A stretch of DNA of 64,000 bases from Mycobacterium sp. AZCC_0083 (lineage in GTDB: Bacteria > Actinomycetota > Actinomycetes > Mycobacteriales > Mycobacteriaceae). The stretch's first letter is position 1, and each line of letters starts with the position of its first letter. A program made the position numbers and the translations under genes. The notes beneath the pieces were generated by a model. That model did no database searches. It saw only the letters and a program-made list of their open reading frames with translations, and was not told where the DNA came from. Shown here one piece after another: positions 62,508 to 64,000 of this stretch. The DNA is taken from the NCBI RefSeq assembly GCF_014202335.1, contig NZ_JACHGP010000003.1, positions 372,001 to 436,000 of the forward strand. The letters run 5' to 3'.

Positions 62508-62816
62508 TCAATCCAGCCTGATGTCGACATAGCACCAACGCCAGGTTTCCCCCGGCTCGATCGAGCGCATCACGGGATGGCCGGTCTCGTGAAAGTGGGC
62601 GCCGGCGTGCTGATGCGGGCTCGAGTCGCAGCAGCCCACGTGCCCACAGATCAAACACATCCGCAGGTGCGCCCAGGTACTCTCGCCGAGTTCGCTGCAT
62701 CCCTGGCATTGGCCGGGGGTGAGGGGTTCGGGCTCCGCGACGTCGACCGCGGCAGCCAGGTGCTCGCAGGTTTGCGGCGCGGCATCGGCGTCACGTCGTC
62801 GCGATCTCTTGAGCAT
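62508..62816 (-). CDS. UBP-type zinc finger protein
   Basis: A 102-residue protein dominated by a ZnF-UBP domain (CEHL, CQGCSELGESTWAHLRMCLI, CGHVGCCDSS, HQHAGAHFHETGHP) with the full set of Cys/His ligands. In eukaryotes this fold binds the ubiquitin C-terminus. In actinobacteria it is found beside or fused to Na+/H+ antiporters and its partner is unknown. It is divergent from such an antiporter here. Confidence 0.85.
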   Translation of the reverse strand: MLKRSRRRDADAAPQTCEHLAAAVDVAEPEPLTPGQCQGCSELGESTWAHLRMCLICGHVGCCDSSPHQHAGAHFHETGHPVMRSIEPGETWRWCYVDIRLD

Positions 62817-62842
62817 GCTGAACACGATAGGAGGTTGGCGAC

Positions 62843-64000
62843 GTGGGTGCCTCACTGCTCGCGGTGCTCGTGGTGTCGGTGCTCCTGGCCGGGGTGGCCC
62901 GCCGCTTCGACATATCGGCACCGCTCGCGCTGGTGGTCGCCGGTCTGCTGGCCGGCTCGATCCCCGGCCTGAAGGGCATCGAATTCGAGCCCAACCTGGT
63001 GCTGTTCGTGATCCTGCCCCCGCTGCTGTGGTCGGCGGGCCTGGAGAGCAGCTACGTCAACCTGCGCCGCAACATCCGGCCGATTGGGCTGCTCGCGGTG
63101 GGCTTGCCCCTCGCTACGACGTTCGCCGTCGGCGTAGTCGCCTTTCACACGGTGCCCGAGCTGACCATCGCCGCGGCGCTGACGCTCGGCGCCATCGTCG
63201 CGCCGCCGGACGCGGTGTCGGCCGCGGCGATCGGCCGCAGGCTCGGACTGCCCCGCCAGATCATGACGCTGCTTGGCGGGGAGAGCCTGCTCAACGACGC
63301 CACGGCGCTGACCGCATACAAGGTCGCGCTGGCGGCGGCGATCGGTACCGCCGCCACCTGGAGTTCGGGTCTGAGCACGTTCGCGCTGGCCGCCGCGGGC
63401 GGGGTGGTCGTCGGCGGCGCGATGGGCTGGTTGATCGTCGCGATTCGGACGTGGTTCGACGATCCGTTGGTGGAGAGCGCAATCGGGTTGGTTGCGCCGT
63501 TCTTCATCTACCTGCTCGCCGAGGAGGTGCACGGCTCCGGCGTGATCGCGGTGGTGGTCGCCGCGCTGATCATCGGTCAGCGGTCGACACGCGCCAGCTA
63601 TGCCACCCGGCTGCAGGACGGCGCGGTGTGGCGGGCGCTGCAGTTCGTGCTCGAATCGTTCGCGTTCCTGCTGATCGGCCTGCAGCTGCCGACGGTGGTC
63701 GGCGAGCTCACTGGGATCTCGGCGGTCATCCTGGCAACCGCATCCGCGGCGGTACTGGCGACGGTGATCGGTGTCCGGATCATCTGGGTCTTCGTGTTCG
63801 CCTACCTGCCGAGAATGCTGTCGCCGCGCATCCGCGCCAGCGAGCCGAGACCGACGCCCGCCCAGGTGTTCATCGTGGCGTGGGCGGGCATGCGCGGCGT
63901 GGTGTCCCTCGCCGCAGCCTTCGCCGTTCCCCTGACGACGGCGTCCGGGGCGGCATTTCCCGGCCGCCCACAACTCGTCTTCCTGACGTTCGTGGTGGTC
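62843..64000 (+). CDS. Na+/H+ antiporter, CPA1 family, 3' end outside window
   Basis: 386 codons are present up to the edge. At least nine membrane helices are visible, with the CPA1 hallmarks LPPLLWSAGLE, APPDAVSAAAIGRRLGLPR, LLGGESLLNDATALTAY and WAGMRGVVSLAAAFA. The ND pair in SLLNDAT is the expected ion-binding site. GTG 62843 has GGAGG eight bases upstream. It resembles Rv2287 (YjcE). It is divergent from the UBP-finger gene. Confidence 0.92.
   Translation, partial: MGASLLAVLVVSVLLAGVARRFDISAPLALVVAGLLAGSIPGLKGIEFEPNLVLFVILPPLLWSAGLESSYVNLRRNIRPIGLLAVGLPLATTFAVGVVAFHTVPELTIAAALTLGAIVAPPDAVSAAAIGRRLGLPRQIMTLLGGESLLNDATALTAYKVALAAAIGTAATWSSGLSTFALAAAGGVVVGGAMGWLIVAIRTWFDDPLVESAIGLVAPFFIYLLAEEVHGSGVIAVVVAALIIGQRSTRASYATRLQDGAVWRALQFVLESFAFLLIGLQLPTVVGELTGISAVILATASAAVLATVIGVRIIWVFVFAYLPRMLSPRIRASEPRPTPAQVFIVAWAGMRGVVSLAAAFAVPLTTASGAAFPGRPQLVFLTFVVV

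Overview
The window is about 68% GC and is bacterial chromosome from a fast-growing mycobacterium (Mycolicibacterium or Mycobacterium). From about 25.9 kb to 62.5 kb it follows, in inverted orientation, the order known from M. tuberculosis Rv0389-Rv0418: purT-like, metZ, rhodanese, (insert), MBL hydrolase, fgd1, (insert), pta, ackA, (insert), pknG-glnH-glnX, mutT3, thiE, thiO-thiS-thiG, lpqL. The antigen 85 family esterase and a HadA-type dehydratase also point to a mycolate-making actinobacterium. No tRNA, rRNA or CRISPR array was seen.

Region 1 (1-5.3 kb, accessory): three minus-strand genes sit in tandem, each behind the same promoter-like repeat. They are a small conserved protein, a large LAL/LuxR regulator broken by a one-base frameshift, and a serine hydrolase with an N-terminal tandem-repeat domain that runs off the left edge.

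Region 2 (5.3-25.6 kb, accessory): a catabolic cluster holds an acyl-CoA dehydrogenase, a FAD amine oxidoreductase, a cupin, an acyl-CoA synthetase, a CrtI/PYROXD2-like oxidoreductase, a TetR regulator, a polyamine-type ABC importer (potA, potD, potB, potC), a class III aminotransferase and a Rieske oxygenase. Three divergent promoters carry the palindrome GACTGA-N4-TCAGTC (one half-site degenerate at the TetR promoter), and a weaker fourth copy overlaps the Rieske start. This suggests one TetR regulon for uptake and oxidation of an amine or betaine. A xylose module (xylF, xylG, xylH, xylA and a ROK regulator) with its own operators and a CRP-like site is embedded in it.

Region 3 (25.5-45 kb): a Thr-rich lipoprotein; two tandem M28 peptidase lipoproteins, one with damaged zinc and catalytic residues; an ABC-2 exporter; thiamine genes with a TPP riboswitch; mutT3; the glnX-glnH-pknG operon; a CtaG-like membrane protein; a GntR/MFS pair; and ackA-pta.

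Region 4 (45-64 kb): between pta and fgd1 lie a KAS enzyme, a HadA-type dehydratase subunit, a 13E12/HNH protein and a small DUF732 secreted protein framed by a 34-bp direct repeat of the fgd1 3' end. Beyond fgd1 come an MBL hydrolase, an Ag85-like esterase lacking the usual cysteines, a LLM flavoenzyme, a GNAT, an SDR, a second LAL/LuxR regulator, small proteins, metZ, a rhodanese, a PurT-like protein missing many catalytic residues, a UBP-type zinc-finger protein and a Na+/H+ antiporter that runs off the right edge.
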